Notes under the pieces: model-generated | What the model was told of the DNA's origin: nothing | Database searches by the model: none | Seen by the model: the letters and a program-made list of their open reading frames with translations, nothing else | Assembly: GCA_023388195.1 (NCBI GenBank) | Contig: JAEWGR010000091.1 | Location: 1-21,248, forward strand | DNA from: Bacillota bacterium | Lineage (GTDB): Bacteria; Bacillota; Negativicutes; Sporomusales; Sporomusaceae | Direction of reading: 5' to 3' | Length of the DNA stretch: 21,248 bases | Shown here: positions 21,110 through 21,248 of the stretch, one piece after another | How the letters are laid out: every line of letters begins with the position of its first letter | Position numbering within the stretch: the first letter of the stretch is position 1 | Position numbers and translations under genes: made by a program

Positions 21110-21248
21110 ATGTATGTTAGTACACGCGGTGCAACCGCAAGGTTAACGGCCGCCCAGGCCATCGCGCAGGGGATTGCTCCTGACGGCGGTCTGTTTGTGC
21201 CGGAGGCAATCCCGGCGATAGAGGGGTTATTTCTGGACAGTCTGGTGC
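21110..21248 (+). CDS. thrC: Threonine synthase (3' truncated)
   Basis: The first 46 codons of a gene that runs off the window. The product starts MYVSTRGATARLTAAQAI and has the GIAPDGGLFVPE motif diagnostic of the N-terminus of threonine synthase, the PLP enzyme that converts O-phosphohomoserine to threonine. ATG 21110 follows GGGGAGGGG at a good distance. The PLP lysine lies beyond the window. It probably forms an operon with the B3/B4 and ybaK genes upstream. Confidence 0.9.
   Translation, partial: MYVSTRGATARLTAAQAIAQGIAPDGGLFVPEAIPAIEGLFLDSLV

Overview
The window looks like chromosomal DNA from an anaerobic, Gram-negative-type Firmicute, most likely a Sporomusaceae-like member of the Negativicutes. 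This is inferred from moderate G+C, strong Shine-Dalgarno sites with mixed ATG/GTG/TTG starts, many Fe-S proteins, a sigma-54 enhancer-binding regulator with a matching promoter, and an HlyD-type periplasmic adaptor beside an ABC-2 exporter, which suggests an outer membrane. I saw no rRNA, tRNA, CRISPR, phage or IS element. Both end genes are cut by the window.

Layout. (1) 1-2817: the 3' part of a PotA-like ABC ATPase, a PfkB sugar kinase and an ADP-ribosylglycohydrolase-family protein form one tight operon that ends at a strong terminator. The last two resemble the E. coli yegV/yegU pair. (2) 2825-3352: one copy of a dispersed repeat, an extended -10 promoter and a small protein that looks like a CGGC-domain family member lacking the CGGC motif. 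(3) 3474-6668: a PAS/AAA+/Fis sigma-54 activator, a long intergenic region with a consensus -24/-12 promoter and what looks like the orphan C-terminus of an osmoprotectant-binding protein, then a cysteine-rich winged-helix/ferredoxin protein. (4) 6803-11362: a TetR-HlyD-ABC-ABC-permease export operon of YbhGFSR type, with a good sigma-A promoter and a palindromic operator candidate.

(5) 11388-12747: a promoter, a hairpin with a T-run and a 37-residue membrane microprotein; a second, inverted copy of the dispersed repeat; a small minus-strand gene with a long leader; and a short hypothetical gene. (6) 12796-14912: a 528-residue protein with a possible recombinase-like N-terminus and a DUF6398-like C-terminus, followed by a zinc-ribbon membrane protein. 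(7) 14963-18105, minus strand: glutamine-dependent NAD synthetase and an HD-GYP cyclic-di-GMP phosphodiesterase. (8) 18323-21248: a TM1266-like ACT regulator, a DUF362 ferredoxin-like protein, two free-standing tRNA-editing-type domains (YbaK and B3/B4) and the start of threonine synthase.

Most of the window is ordinary metabolism and transport. The parts most worth a second look are the sigma-54 locus with its apparent gene remnant, the inverted dispersed repeat that sits just past two terminators, the attenuator-like leader plus microprotein, the 528-residue protein, and the asymmetric ABC pair.
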